The notes: a model not told the origin generated them from the letters alone. A stretch of 64,000 nucleotides of DNA from Bradyrhizobium roseum (GCF_030413175.1 NZ_CP129212.1:310001-374000); one strand, 5' to 3'. Counted from the first letter of the stretch, positions 35,407 through 45,095 are shown. Translations and numbers: made by a program.

Positions 35407-36192
35407 ATGGGCCGCATGCGCAACCTCCTGATCCCCGGCGTCGACAAGACGCTGCTCGTCCGCGACGCCGTCAAGACCATGCCGGACCTGACGCGCCGGC
35501 GTTTCATCGCCGGCGGCGCCAGCCTTGGCGCGCTGACGCTCCTGACCGGCTGCGATGTCACCGATCAATTCTCGGCCGATGAGATGCTGAAGCGCGTCTC
35601 CAAGTTCAATGACGGCGTGCAGGCATTGATGTTCAACCCCAACGCCATGGCGCCGACCTTTCCGGAAAGCGCCATCACAAAGCCGTTCCCGTTCAATGCC
35701 TATTACGACCTCGACGACGCGCCGACCGTCGACGGCAAGACCTGGAAGCTGGAGGTGCGCGGCCTGGTCGAGAACAAGAAATCCTGGACGCTGGACGAGC
35801 TCTACCAACTGCCGCAGGTCAAGCAGGTCACGCGCCATATCTGCGTCGAAGGCTGGAGCGCGATCGGAAGCTGGACCGGCACACCCTTGCGCGATTTCCT
35901 GAAGGTGATCGGCGCCGACACCCGCGCGAAATATGTCTGGTTCCAGTGCGCCGACAAGGACGGCTACAACTCGCCGCTCGACATGCCAACCGCGCTGCAT
36001 GCGCAGACCCAGATGACCTTCAAGTTCGGCGACGAGATCCTGCCGCGCGCCTACGGCTTCCCGATGAAGATCCGCGTGCCGACCAAGCTCGGCTTCAAGA
36101 ACCCGAAATACGTGATGTCGATGGAAGTCACCAACGACTACAAGGGCGGCTTCTGGGAAGACCAGGGATATAATTCGTTCAGCGGGAGCTGA
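35407..36192 (+). CDS. Tat-exported molybdopterin oxidoreductase (sulfite oxidase / MsrP fold)
   Basis: 261 residues. The Tat signal is TRRRFIAGGASLGALTLLTGC; the Cys at its end makes a possible lipobox. The molybdopterin domain has the Mo-ligand Cys in HICVEGWSAIGSWTG (about 148) and downstream GFPMKIRVPTKLGFKNPKYV. No haem or dimerisation domain follows, so it is a stand-alone molybdenum subunit like MsrP (YedY). With the upstream cytochrome b it forms a probable periplasmic redox pair. The substrate could be methionine sulfoxide, sulfite or another S/N-oxide. GGAGCATAG precedes the ATG. Confidence 0.88.
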   Translation: MGRMRNLLIPGVDKTLLVRDAVKTMPDLTRRRFIAGGASLGALTLLTGCDVTDQFSADEMLKRVSKFNDGVQALMFNPNAMAPTFPESAITKPFPFNAYYDLDDAPTVDGKTWKLEVRGLVENKKSWTLDELYQLPQVKQVTRHICVEGWSAIGSWTGTPLRDFLKVIGADTRAKYVWFQCADKDGYNSPLDMPTALHAQTQMTFKFGDEILPRAYGFPMKIRVPTKLGFKNPKYVMSMEVTNDYKGGFWEDQGYNSFSGS

Positions 36193-36200
36193 AGAAGCGG

Positions 36201-37262
36201 CTACGGCGCGGCCGGCCAGACAAAACCCTCACCCCACTCGATCAACTGGTCCGTGATCTTCAAGTCGCCGCCGACGCGTTCGAACCGATAGATCGTCTTG
36301 CGGACCATTTTTCCGATCGAGATATCGAGCGCGCCGCCGAGCACATGCGGCGCCGTGAAGCACGCTTTCACGGTCGCAGGGTCATGGCCGGAGGGCCATC
36401 CGAACGAGCAGGGTTTCCATTCGTCATCGTCGCGCGACCAATACCGCTGATAGATGTCGAGCTTCTTCGCCAGCAATCCGTTAATGGCCTGCATGCTCTC
36501 GTCACCTCGCTCGTGGTAGATGCGGTCGATGGCGAACATCTCGCCGTCATAGGAGCGGGCGAGAATGGCGGCGGACGCCAACATCTCGTCGCTTGCCCGA
36601 TCCGCGAAGAACGCGCCCGCGTCGACCTTGGTCCCGTCGGGCAGCAGGTGGGCGTCGATCCGGAACGTCACGAAAACCGAGGTCGAACCGTTGGTGATGC
36701 AGCGGTAGAGACCGTCAGCGCCGGAAATCTGGCTGACCAGCGCGAGCAACGCCGTCAACTGCCCGAAATCCGCAGTCTGGATCGGCGTCGTCAGCGCCGC
36801 GTCGCCCATACGCTGGCCTTCCGCCTGCGCGCACTGCGCGTCTTCGAGCAGCTCCTGATGTATCGACGGGTTGGCCCAGGCCCACAGGAACGTGCGATCC
36901 CGCGGGTCGAACGAGCCGATCAACTGGCCGCTGGCGACAATTTTTCGTCCGTCGCTGAAGATCAACTCGAGCCTGCCCTCGTCCTGGTCGAAGGCGTAGG
37001 TCTCTTCCAGTCCGATGCCGTGCGCACGGGCCAGCGAGATGTTGCGGTTCGTCAGCCAGTCGCAGGCTTCGCCCAAGCGGGCGTGGAGGCCTTCGCCGAG
37101 GACGAGTTTGGGATGAGCATCCGTTGCCGCCGTTCCGCCCGGCGAGAGCGTCTGGCTGACGGAGACGATGCGCCCCTTCGCGTCGCGCTCGACGCGCGCG
37201 TCGGGCGGCGCGGCATTCTGGTCGCCCGCCAGCAGCTTTTCCATCCAACCGAAAATCGACAC
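36201..37262 (-). CDS. DUF6882-like cytoplasmic protein
   Basis: 353 residues without signal or membrane segments. RTFLWAWANPSIHQ (about 120-133) is the most distinctive stretch and matches what I recall of the DUF6882 family. Later parts (SVFVTFRIDAHLLPDGTKVDAGAFFAD; WSRDDDEWKPCSFGWPSGHDP) are unassigned. Start is GTG 37262. It converges on the molybdoenzyme gene with 8 bp between stops. The function is unknown. Confidence 0.7.
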   Translation of the reverse strand: MSIFGWMEKLLAGDQNAAPPDARVERDAKGRIVSVSQTLSPGGTAATDAHPKLVLGEGLHARLGEACDWLTNRNISLARAHGIGLEETYAFDQDEGRLELIFSDGRKIVASGQLIGSFDPRDRTFLWAWANPSIHQELLEDAQCAQAEGQRMGDAALTTPIQTADFGQLTALLALVSQISGADGLYRCITNGSTSVFVTFRIDAHLLPDGTKVDAGAFFADRASDEMLASAAILARSYDGEMFAIDRIYHERGDESMQAINGLLAKKLDIYQRYWSRDDDEWKPCSFGWPSGHDPATVKACFTAPHVLGGALDISIGKMVRKTIYRFERVGGDLKITDQLIEWGEGFVWPAAP

Positions 37263-37395
37263 TTATTTCACCTATCGCGCGGTGCGAGGCTGCAATCCTT
37301 CCGCGCAAAGGCCATCGGAACGCGGCCGATGTTTGTTCAGCCGCTGACGGCCGCGCGGCAATCGCTTGATCGATTTTCGGTCGATGCCGAACGGC

Positions 37396-39054
37396 CTAAG
37401 CCGCCGCCATCTCCATCCGCCGGCAGAAGCACGAGGCCTTGATCGGAATCTCGGCCCGGGCCTGCGCGAGATCGAGCCGCTGCTTGATCAGCGGCCTCTC
37501 TATCTTCTCACCGCGACGCGCGAGGCATTCATGCAGCCCGTGCAGCGACCAGAGATTATCCGGATGCTGGCAGGCGCGGCTGAGCTTGCCGTCGAGGCCG
37601 AGATCGGAGCGGTACACCGCCTCGGCTTCCTCGATCCGGCCCTGTTCGAGCAGCAGCGCGCCAAGCGCGTGGCGGGTCGGCTGCATCCATCCCCAGGGCT
37701 CGTCATAGGGCAGGCCGTCACTCAGCTCGACCGAGCGGCGCAGATGCGCGAACGCTACGTCGAAATGGCCCTTGCGGTACTCCAGCTCGCCATCCAGCAT
37801 CGCCTGCGCGACTTCGAGCAGATTGACCATCTTGTTGTTGTGGACGCGGCGGCTCTCCGGCACCCGCGCTTTCGCCGCCATGAACAGCGCACGCTCTGCC
37901 TCGGCCTCCGTGACATGGCCGAGCGCCGAATGCGCGACCGCCTTGGCGTAGTGAATCTTGGCGACGTTCGAGCAATACAGCTCTTTGTCCTTGGGTAGCT
38001 CCTGCGCGATGATCTCGTGCCACTTGCCGAACCGCACCAGCACGTGCTGCTTCATCGTCAGATAGCCTTCGAGGAAATCGGCCATCGGCGGCGATTGAAC
38101 CCGCAGCACCGCCTCGGGAATCGTCGCGATCAGCTCTTCCGCCGCTGCGATGGCGGGCGTGTACTGGCCCAGAAACATCGCGCCGTAGATCGCGAAGTGA
38201 AAATTGTGAATGACATAGACGAGGTAGACGCCCGGATCGTTCGAATAGGCGAGGAACCGGCGGTCGGTCTCCAGGGCCTTCTGATTGTAGACCAGCACAT
38301 CCCTGTAGTGCCCGCACAGCACGTCGAGATGGGTCGGCATGTGAATGAGGTGGCCGGAATCCGGCACGAGGTCGCGCAGCCGGTCGCCGGCCCGCAGCGC
38401 GCGTTCGGGGAATGGCGACATCTCCATCAGGTGGACGTAGAGGTGCAGCAGTCCCGGATGATCCCACGCAGCGGGAATCCGTTCGAGCGCCTGCTCCAGC
38501 AGCGCCCGGCATTCCTCGGTGCCTGCACCCTCGGCGGGCTTGCCGGACGGCAGGTCCCACATCTGCCACGGCGTCTCGTTCATGATCGATTCCGCCAGCA
38601 CCGCGCGGACTTCGAGATCGTCAGGGAATGCCGCAAAAACCCTGCGCATTTCCTGCGTGTAGGCCTTGTCCCAGGGCGACATGTCTTCAATGGCCCCGCG
38701 CTGCGGATAGCGCGCGCCGAGCGCCTTGATCATCGCCTGCTCGACCGGACTGGCTTTCCCGGCATGCGCCAATGCTGCCTGCATCGCGTCAAAGGAAGCC
38801 GACAGCGCCCTCTGCCGGCCGAGCGGGTCGTAGCGCACCCAGGGCAGATTGTAGTTGGGGCCCGAAGCGTAGCTGACGCCCCAATGCGCCATCGCGCATT
38901 CGCCGTCGTGGCCGAGCGCCTTCTGAAAACACTTGATCGCTTCATAATGGTTGAAGCCGAACAGCCAGTTCAGCCCGCGGTCGAACCAGATCTGCGCGTC
39001 GGGCGATGACGTCGTGACGTTGCGGCTGTATGGCCCGAGATCGAAGTAGGTCAT
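37396..39054 (-). CDS. Tetratricopeptide-repeat protein
   Basis: 552 residues, almost entirely helical. Repeat-like helix pairs are visible, for example AIKCFQKALGHDGECAMAHWG near the N-terminus, and near the C-terminus FAHLRRSVELSDGLPYDEPWGW and ALLLEQGRIEEAEAVYRSDLGLD. No signal peptide is present. A central HLYVHLMEMSPFPERALRAGDRL and MPTHLDVLCGHYRDV are characteristic of a widespread family of unknown role. Cysteines cluster at the very end (IKASCFCRRME). GAGGAGATG lies about 9 bp before the ATG. It is probably a scaffold or binding protein. Confidence 0.78.
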   Translation of the reverse strand: MTYFDLGPYSRNVTTSSPDAQIWFDRGLNWLFGFNHYEAIKCFQKALGHDGECAMAHWGVSYASGPNYNLPWVRYDPLGRQRALSASFDAMQAALAHAGKASPVEQAMIKALGARYPQRGAIEDMSPWDKAYTQEMRRVFAAFPDDLEVRAVLAESIMNETPWQMWDLPSGKPAEGAGTEECRALLEQALERIPAAWDHPGLLHLYVHLMEMSPFPERALRAGDRLRDLVPDSGHLIHMPTHLDVLCGHYRDVLVYNQKALETDRRFLAYSNDPGVYLVYVIHNFHFAIYGAMFLGQYTPAIAAAEELIATIPEAVLRVQSPPMADFLEGYLTMKQHVLVRFGKWHEIIAQELPKDKELYCSNVAKIHYAKAVAHSALGHVTEAEAERALFMAAKARVPESRRVHNNKMVNLLEVAQAMLDGELEYRKGHFDVAFAHLRRSVELSDGLPYDEPWGWMQPTRHALGALLLEQGRIEEAEAVYRSDLGLDGKLSRACQHPDNLWSLHGLHECLARRGEKIERPLIKQRLDLAQARAEIPIKASCFCRRMEMAAA

Positions 39055-39150
39055 GCCGTTTCATCTCCTCAAGCGTTGCGGTTTTTCCATCAGTCTAGCA
39101 CAGCTTGGCATCGCCCGGCGCAGCATCATCGAGGCGATTTGTCAAACATC

Positions 39151-40341
39151 CTACAGCCGCTGCGGCACCTTCCGCTGAAACGCCGACAGCACCGCGCCCA
39201 GCGCCAGCATGGCGGCCGAAAGGTTCAGCGCGAACGACAGGCTGCCGACCGCGTCCGTGATCGCGCCGACGACGATCGGTCCCAGCGTCTGGCCGATGCC
39301 GAATGAAATCGTCATCGCCGCGATCGCGACAGGCCAGGCCTGCGGCGGGTAGTTGAAGCGCACGAAGGCGGTGGTGGAGCCGACCACGGCGAAGAAGGCG
39401 ACGCCGAACACCAGCGCCGAGAGCCCCAATAGCCACACCGATTGCCCGAAGATCGGCAACGCCGCGCCGATCGCGTTGACGCCGAGAATGATCGTGGTGG
39501 CGAGGCCGCCGCGGTCGAGCGCCAGCACGCGCCGCCATACCCATGGGGTCACAAAGGCGCTGAGGCCGATCAGGCTCCAGAACGCGCTCTGTGCCACCGC
39601 GCCGCCGCCGGCGTCGCGGACATAGGCGATCATGAAGGTCATGTAGGCGATATAACCGGCGCCGAACAGGAAGTAGCCGGCGAGATAGATCGCGACCGGC
39701 GCGATGGCGAATTTCGCGGCTTTCGCCGCCGTCGAGACCGCGCTTTCATGGACTGGCGTCAGCAGCACGGGGATGGTCATGATCGCGCCGAGCAGCGCCA
39801 TCGCCCACCACACGATCCACCAAGAGCCCGGCCCGAACCCCTGCAGGACGAACGGTGCGACCAGCCCCGACAAGAGAATTCCGAGGCCCGGACCGGCATA
39901 GAACAGGCTGAGCAGGAAATTCGCCCGCTCGGGCCGTGACTGCGCAATGGTCGCCGCCAGTGTCCCGCCGCCGACGAAGCCGGCCGCGGCGCCGATGCCG
40001 GCCAGCAGCCGGGCAAGGGTCAGCACGTAGAAATTCCCCGATAGGGCGCACAGCGCCAGCGACAGCACGCAGGCCACCGTGCCCCATCGCACCGAGGCGA
40101 GCATCCCGAACCTTGCAATCATGCGCGAGGCGAGCAGTGCGCCGGCGAGATAGCCGGCCGCGTTGACCGTGTTCATGAAGCCGGCCGCCGAATAGGACCA
40201 TGCCAGCGTGTCGCGCATGTCGGGCAGCACCAGCGCATAGGCGAAACGGCCGATGCCGAGACCGGCGGTCGGCGCCATCGACAGGATCAGGATCAGCCGC
40301 GCGGGATGCGGGTAGGGGTTTGCAACATCAGGGGATGGCAC
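39151..40341 (-). CDS. MFS transporter of the YbfB/YjiJ family
   Basis: 396 residues, twelve predicted helices. The N-terminal TAGLGIGRFAYALVLPDM and YSAAGFMNTVNAAGYLAGAL are typical of the YbfB/YjiJ branch of the major facilitator superfamily, whose substrates are largely unknown. Start is GTG 40341 with GGAG 7 bp upstream; no ATG lies at a better position. The EamA transporter gene ends 94 bp upstream on the same strand. Confidence 0.88.
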   Translation of the reverse strand: MPSPDVANPYPHPARLILILSMAPTAGLGIGRFAYALVLPDMRDTLAWSYSAAGFMNTVNAAGYLAGALLASRMIARFGMLASVRWGTVACVLSLALCALSGNFYVLTLARLLAGIGAAAGFVGGGTLAATIAQSRPERANFLLSLFYAGPGLGILLSGLVAPFVLQGFGPGSWWIVWWAMALLGAIMTIPVLLTPVHESAVSTAAKAAKFAIAPVAIYLAGYFLFGAGYIAYMTFMIAYVRDAGGGAVAQSAFWSLIGLSAFVTPWVWRRVLALDRGGLATTIILGVNAIGAALPIFGQSVWLLGLSALVFGVAFFAVVGSTTAFVRFNYPPQAWPVAIAAMTISFGIGQTLGPIVVGAITDAVGSLSFALNLSAAMLALGAVLSAFQRKVPQRL

Positions 40342-40435
40342 TGAAAGCTCCGGCAGGGGGCGCAGTGTGGCAGGCGGGCGCCGGCTTGCACAGGTGTGGC
40401 GTCTGCAACGGTGCGTTGCCGATCCCGCAACGGGC

Positions 40436-41299
40436 TCAGCCGATCAGCACCAGCACGACGCCGAGCACGGTGAGCGCGGCGCCGGCCACGATCCGCGCGG
40501 TGATCTCGATATGCTTCAAGACCATTGCGCTCAGCGCCACCGTGACCAGCGGATAGATCGCGGCCAGCGGCGCCACCAGCGTGATCGGCCCGTTGCGCAC
40601 CGCGGCAAACAACGTCAGCGCGCTCAGGCCGTTGCTGATTCCCGTCAGTGCAAACCAGAACAATCCTGCGCGCGGCGCCTCCACGACAAAACTGCCCTTG
40701 CGAATGCGCTGCACGGTCAGCACGACCAGTGAAGAGGTGATGTAGCCGATCAGGCAGCCCCAGAGCGCGCTCGGCCACACTTCCAGCCCGAGCTTGACCA
40801 CCGGCGGCGCGACGCCGCGGATCAGCGCGCTGCACAGCGGCAGCAGCAGCGCCCAGCTCCGCCAATGGCCGAGGTCGCGCGGCCGCGTCACGGTGATGAT
40901 CGCCGCTCCCGCCACCGCCACGACAAGGCCGAGAAGTTGCGGCGCGTGCAGCGGCTCGTGCAGCAGGACCACGGCGGTCGCCACCGCAAACAGCGGCGCG
41001 AGGTTGCCGAGCGTCGAGGTGATGACCGGCCCGAGCGCCCGGTTCGAGGCAAAGGTCAATAGCGTCAGCGACGCCGGAAAGAACAGGCCGATGGCGATAA
41101 AGATGGGGAGGCCGCGCCACACGATCGGCTCGCCCTGCAGGATCAGCGGCGACAGCAGCAAAAACAGCAACGTGAAGCAGGGAACGCTGATCGCGGCCCC
41201 CGACAGCGGCTCGACGGTCCGCAAGCCCAGTTGCGCCAGCACGACGCCGGCGCCGAGGAAACCCGCCGAGGCAAAGGCGTAGATGATGGCTGCGGTCAT
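40436..41299 (-). CDS. EamA/DMT family transporter
   Basis: 287 residues, ten helices in two EamA repeats (about 1-135 and 150-287). Repeat-end motifs GNLAPLFAVATAVVLLHEPLHAPQLLG and APLAAIYPLVTVALSAMVLKHIEI mark each half. Drug/metabolite transporters export amino acids, nucleosides or drugs; the substrate is unknown. ATG 41299 starts directly at the first helix. A TTG at 41380 would add 27 basic residues and has a fair ribosome site, so it is not excluded. Confidence 0.87.
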   Translation of the reverse strand: MTAAIIYAFASAGFLGAGVVLAQLGLRTVEPLSGAAISVPCFTLLFLLLSPLILQGEPIVWRGLPIFIAIGLFFPASLTLLTFASNRALGPVITSTLGNLAPLFAVATAVVLLHEPLHAPQLLGLVVAVAGAAIITVTRPRDLGHWRSWALLLPLCSALIRGVAPPVVKLGLEVWPSALWGCLIGYITSSLVVLTVQRIRKGSFVVEAPRAGLFWFALTGISNGLSALTLFAAVRNGPITLVAPLAAIYPLVTVALSAMVLKHIEITARIVAGAALTVLGVVLVLIG

Positions 41300-41426
41300 G
41301 AGGTCCGTCTTGCTGCCTTCTTCGAGGGCCGCGGGTTGCTCGTTCCCGGCCTTTGTGGCCTGTCTGCGGCGCCTTGCCAATCCGCCTTGCCAATCTTCCT
41401 TGGGCGTTTTAGCACTCCGCCCGACC

Positions 41427-41539
41427 CGTCATTCCGGGGCGTGGCGCTAGCCACGAACCCGGAATCCATTCGTCCGCTTGCGCTTGGGGCCGGCATGGAT
41501 TCCGGATCGCCTCGCTTCGCTCGACGTTCGGAATGACGA
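41427..41539. repeat. Dispersed palindrome, CGTCATTCCGG...GGAATGACG type
   Basis: 113 bp with near-complementary ends (CGTCATTCCGG / CGGAATGACG) and internal GGAATCCAT / ATGGATTCC pairing. It lies 25 bp before leuB, in its leader or promoter region. Confidence 0.75.
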
Positions 41540-41564
41540 CCAGAGAGCCTAGAAGGACCAGACC

Positions 41565-42677
41565 ATGGCGACCCATAAACTGCTGCTTCTCCCCGGCGAC
41601 GGCATCGGCCCTGAAGTGATGGGCGAGGTGCAGCGGCTGATCGACTGGCTGAACAAGGAGGGGCTAGCCTCGTTCGAGACCGAGCAGGGTCTGGTCGGCG
41701 GCTCGGCCTATGACGCGCACAAGGTGTCGATCTCGGAAGCCGACATGGCCAAGGCTACCGCCGCGGACGCCATCATCTTCGGCGCGGTCGGCGGGCCGAA
41801 GTGGGACAGTGTGCCCTACGAGGTGCGGCCCGAAGCCGGTCTGCTGCGGCTGCGCAAGGATCTCGGCCTGTTCGCCAACCTGCGCCCGGCCGTGTGCTAT
41901 CCGGCGCTGGCGGATGCTTCGAGCCTGAAGCGCGAGGCGGTCGAAGGCCTCGACATCATGATCGTGCGCGAACTCACCGGCGGCGTCTATTTCGGCGAGC
42001 CCAAAACCATCACCGATCTGGGCAACGGCCAGAAGCGCGCGATCGACACGCAGGTCTACGACACCTACGAGATCGAGCGCATCGGCCGCGTCGCCTTTGA
42101 CCTGGCGCGCAAGCGCAAGAACAAGGTGACCTCGATGGAAAAGCGCAACGTCATGAAGTCAGGCGTGCTCTGGAACGAGGTCATGACGCAGGTGCATGCG
42201 CGCGAATACAAGGACGTGACGCTGGAGCATCAGCTCGCCGATTCCGGCGGCATGATGCTGGTAAAGGCGCCGAAGCAGTTCGACGTCATCGTCACGGATA
42301 ATTTGTTCGGCGACATGCTGTCCGACATCGCGGCGATGCTGACCGGCTCGCTCGGCATGCTGCCCTCGGCCTCGCTTGGCGAGGTCGACGCCAAGACCAA
42401 AAAGCGCCGCTCGCTGTTCGAGCCGGTGCACGGCTCGGCGCCCGATATCGCGGGCCAGGGACTGGCGAACCCGATCGCCATGATCTCCTCGTTCGGCATG
42501 GCGCTGCGCTATTCCTTCGACATGGGCTCGCTGGCCGACAAGGTCGACGCGGCCATCGCAGCCGTGCTCGCCAGCGGGCTTCGCACCGCGGACATCAAGT
42601 CGGAAGGCACGAAGGCGGCTTCGACCACCGAGATGGGCGAAGCGATCCTGAAGGAGCTGCAGAAGCTGCACGCGTAG
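41565..42677 (+). CDS. leuB: 3-isopropylmalate dehydrogenase
   Basis: 370 residues. NAD-dependent oxidative decarboxylation of 3-isopropylmalate in leucine synthesis. Family segments: [13 protein letters not shown] (2-15), [43 protein letters not shown], the active-site Tyr in [13 protein letters not shown] and Lys region, [29 protein letters not shown] (metal-binding Asp), and the NAD site [23 protein letters not shown] lies 8 bp before the ATG. It is separate from leuC and leuD, which lie 8 and 13 kb away on the other strand. Confidence 0.98.
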   Translation: MATHKLLLLPGDGIGPEVMGEVQRLIDWLNKEGLASFETEQGLVGGSAYDAHKVSISEADMAKATAADAIIFGAVGGPKWDSVPYEVRPEAGLLRLRKDLGLFANLRPAVCYPALADASSLKREAVEGLDIMIVRELTGGVYFGEPKTITDLGNGQKRAIDTQVYDTYEIERIGRVAFDLARKRKNKVTSMEKRNVMKSGVLWNEVMTQVHAREYKDVTLEHQLADSGGMMLVKAPKQFDVIVTDNLFGDMLSDIAAMLTGSLGMLPSASLGEVDAKTKKRRSLFEPVHGSAPDIAGQGLANPIAMISSFGMALRYSFDMGSLADKVDAAIAAVLASGLRTADIKSEGTKAASTTEMGEAILKELQKLHA

Positions 42678-42691
42678 GGCTAACGGGAATC

Positions 42692-42783
42692 GTAGGGTGG
42701 GCAAAGCGTAGCGTGCCCACCATTCATCCCTGAATTCGCTGCGAGATGGTGGGCACGTCGCTTCGCTCCTTTGCCCACCCTAC
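42692..42783. repeat. Dispersed palindrome GTAGGGTGGGCAAAG, full copy
   Basis: 92 bp with perfect 15-bp ends (GTAGGGTGGGCAAAG / CTTTGCCCACCCTAC) and internal GTGCCCACCAT / ATGGTGGGCAC pairing. It begins 14 bp after the leuB stop and may end its transcript. Relatives are at 2758-2829 and 53052-53090. Confidence 0.88.
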
Positions 42784-42812
42784 ATTCTGTCGCCGTCATC
42801 GGAGCCCGTTTC

Positions 42813-43460
42813 ATGGACGCGCCGCATCGCCCGAAACTCGCGGAAACCTTCGTCCATGAAACGGCACGCCTGCGCGAGGCAAAAATCGGCCGGCGCTGCG
42901 AGGTGCTGCAAAACACCCGCATCGAATATGCCTCGCTCGGCGACTATTCCTATTTCGGCGAGAATTGCGATGTCGCCGATGCTGCCATCGGAAAATTCAC
43001 GGCGATCGCCAATTCGGTGCGGATCGGCGCGCCGAACCACCCGATGGGCCGGGCCTCGCAGCACCGCTTCACCTATTGCCCGGAATATTATGAGGCGACG
43101 GCCACCCGCGACCGCGACTTCTTTGCCGACCGCCGTGGCGATCGGGTGATCGTCGGCAACGACGTCTGGATCGGCCACGCCGCCATCCTGCTGCCGGGTG
43201 TCACGGTCGGCGACGGCGCTGTCATTGCCGCTGGCGCCGTCGTCAGCCGTGACGTGCCGCCCTACGCGATCGTCGGCGGCGTCCCGGCGCGCGCAATCCG
43301 CCAGCGCTTTCCGGATCACGTCGCTGAAAGCCTGCGCCGCATCGCATGGTGGGACTGGCCGGACGAATTGATCTTCGAACGCTTGAGCGATTTCCGCTCG
43401 GAAGCGATCGAACAGTTTTGCGAGCGCTACGACCCGGCGTTTCTTTCACCCGCCCCTTGA
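42813..43460 (+). CDS. Hexapeptide-repeat acetyltransferase (CatB/XAT-like)
   Basis: 215 residues. The left-handed beta-helix repeats are at about 38-75 ([30 protein letters not shown]) and 120-160 ([33 protein letters not shown]). The catalytic His region is [19 protein letters not shown], as in xenobiotic acetyltransferases. It ends with the C-terminal helix [13 protein letters not shown]. Members O- or N-acetylate diverse small molecules with acetyl-CoA. GGAG lies 8 bp before the ATG. The last residues (FLSPAP) and the stop codon are read from a dispersed repeat (43448-43640). Confidence 0.88.
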   Translation: MDAPHRPKLAETFVHETARLREAKIGRRCEVLQNTRIEYASLGDYSYFGENCDVADAAIGKFTAIANSVRIGAPNHPMGRASQHRFTYCPEYYEATATRDRDFFADRRGDRVIVGNDVWIGHAAILLPGVTVGDGAVIAAGAVVSRDVPPYAIVGGVPARAIRQRFPDHVAESLRRIAWWDWPDELIFERLSDFRSEAIEQFCERYDPAFLSPAP

Positions 43461-43640
43461 GGGGGCGGGTCGACGCTCATGCAATGAGCGGCGGGGCGGG
43501 GTGACAGCCTCTCCGCGCATTCTCTGGCGGCTTGGGGGTGACGGTGCTCTACCTCCAGCAGAGCATCCGCGGATAGTCTGTCACCCCGCCCCGTCACGCA
43601 TCTGCGATGCGTGCCGACCCGCCCCCTCAAGGGGCGGGTG
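43448..43640. repeat. Long composite palindrome (CACCCGCCCC...GGGGCGGGTG), copy 2
   Basis: 193 bp. The same outer arms as 32581-32749 and the same inner CAGAGCAT-C-GCGGATAG and GTCACCCCGCCCCGTCAC units, plus an extra 40 bp in the left half. It supplies the acetyltransferase stop codon. Confidence 0.85.
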
Positions 43641-43664
43641 AAGATTGCCGCGACTGCAGGCCAT

Positions 43665-43694
43665 AAAAAATGCCCGGTCGAAGCCGGGCATTTT
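43665..43694 (-). terminator. Intrinsic terminator of the exported-protein gene at 43714
   Basis: Stem TGCCCGG / CCGGGCA with loop TCGAAG. On the minus strand it is followed by a run of T (A's at 43665-43670 on the plus strand). TTTT on the other side may let it work both ways. Confidence 0.85.
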
Positions 43695-43713
43695 CATCAA
43701 CTGATTGTTGGGC

Positions 43714-44094
43714 TCAGTACAGCGGGATCCGCTGCGGATAGCCGCCCATGTCCGACGGCGGGTTGAGCGGAGAGCGGTCGATCGGACGGTTGAGGTTTTC
43801 GCGCGCAAACGTCGGATAGCCATGGTCCGGCGGGAAAGCGTAGTCCTGGAATTTGCGGTCGCCAGGCAGAACTTCGGTGCCGGCGTCGAGCCACGAGCGC
43901 GTGGTGACGTAAACGCGGGTGCGTGGGCCCTGCTGGTAGGAGCGATTCGGACCGTTCGCACCGTAATAGGGCCGGCCTTCCTTGTCGTATTGCTGACGGG
44001 ACTGCGCGTCGGCCGAAGCCGAGCCGAGCATGACGAGGGCAGCCGCAGCAAGCAGCATCGCGAGCTTGCTCGCGGCGGGGAATTTTCGGGTCAT
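43714..44094 (-). CDS. Exported hypothetical protein
   Basis: 126 residues with a signal peptide (LAMLLAAAALVMLGSASADAQ). The mature part is polar and Tyr/Pro/Arg-rich (YDKEGRPYYGANGPNRSYQQG, YAFPPDHGYPTFARENLNRP), without known domain. GAGGAT lies 5 bp before the ATG and a terminator follows, so it is probably a single-gene unit. The function is unknown. Confidence 0.78.
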   Translation of the reverse strand: MTRKFPAASKLAMLLAAAALVMLGSASADAQSRQQYDKEGRPYYGANGPNRSYQQGPRTRVYVTTRSWLDAGTEVLPGDRKFQDYAFPPDHGYPTFARENLNRPIDRSPLNPPSDMGGYPQRIPLY

Positions 44095-44312
44095 TGCATC
44101 CTCGTCATTGTCCGCCCGTGACGGGCTGGCGGATCGCCAAATCTGGTTAGTGCCATTGTAGCCATGGCGGGCGCGTCGTCGCTAGGTCAATTGCGCCACA
44201 CCGCGCACGAATAATGCAGTGCGCAGCGAAAAAGTTTCATGAAAACCAGTGTCTTGGCCGCTTGTTGCCACAATCGTGACGGGTAGCCGGACGAGGCGCC
44301 GGCGGTGGGGGC

Positions 44313-45095
44313 TCAGAGCGTGCCGCGCAGCTGCGGGTTGTCGGCTCCGATCACCCAATCCGCCGGCGAGGCCGTCGCGCCGGAGGCCGCGCAATCGCTG
44401 CGCCTGACCTCGGCGCGGGCAAACAATTCCGTCAATTTGGCGTCGTTTCCGGCCGTCAGCAGCACCAGCCGGTTCAGCATGCAGCCGATCGCCGTGCGGC
44501 GGGCCGGCAAGTCGTCGCCCAGGCACGACCAGCCGGACAGGCGGAATTTCGGCGCGTCGACATGCCGGTAGAAACGCAGGCAGGCCTGTGTGGCCTCCGT
44601 CCCGCCGGTCCGGCGAAACAGCATGACGGGGCCGAACTTGCTGTCGGCCAAGCCTGCGGCCTCCAGTTCGCGCGGGCCGGCCGGGTCCATTCGGGCCGCC
44701 AGGTAGCCGGCGGCCGAGCCGACCTGATCGGCTTCCTCGCCCGGACGATAGAGTTCGAGTTCGGCGACCGGCGTGCCGCCGATGCCGCTCCAGCGGAAGA
44801 CGTCCTTGCGGCCGCCCTCGGGGTGCCGAAGGATTTCGTAAGTCTCTGTCTTGCCGGGGAAAATAAGCTGGCTTACCGCGAAGGCGGGTGCCGTGCGACT
44901 GGCCTGGCTCCAGGTTTTGGGTGCGGGTTCCATCGCGGCCACCGCCGGCAAATGCTCCCATAACGCGATACCGCAGATCGCCATCAGCGCCAGCGCCATC
45001 AGGTAGGCGCAAAGCCGGGAGATCGTGCCGTAGACGTCGTCCACGAAGCTGGCCAGCGCCGTCCAGAAACCCTGTGTTTGCTCGGAATTGGCCAT
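44313..45095 (-). CDS. Membrane-anchored hypothetical protein
   Basis: About 260 residues. One membrane helix near the N-terminus (LCAYLMALALMAICGIALWEHL) is followed by a periplasmic domain with four to five Cys (ACLRFYRHV, SGWSCLGDDLP, IGCMLNRLV, SDCAASGA) that could form disulfides. No domain was recognised. The start at ATG 45095 (MANSEQTQGF) is preferred over 45116; neither has a strong ribosome site. It is divergent from asd. Confidence 0.65.
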   Translation of the reverse strand: MANSEQTQGFWTALASFVDDVYGTISRLCAYLMALALMAICGIALWEHLPAVAAMEPAPKTWSQASRTAPAFAVSQLIFPGKTETYEILRHPEGGRKDVFRWSGIGGTPVAELELYRPGEEADQVGSAAGYLAARMDPAGPRELEAAGLADSKFGPVMLFRRTGGTEATQACLRFYRHVDAPKFRLSGWSCLGDDLPARRTAIGCMLNRLVLLTAGNDAKLTELFARAEVRRSDCAASGATASPADWVIGADNPQLRGTL

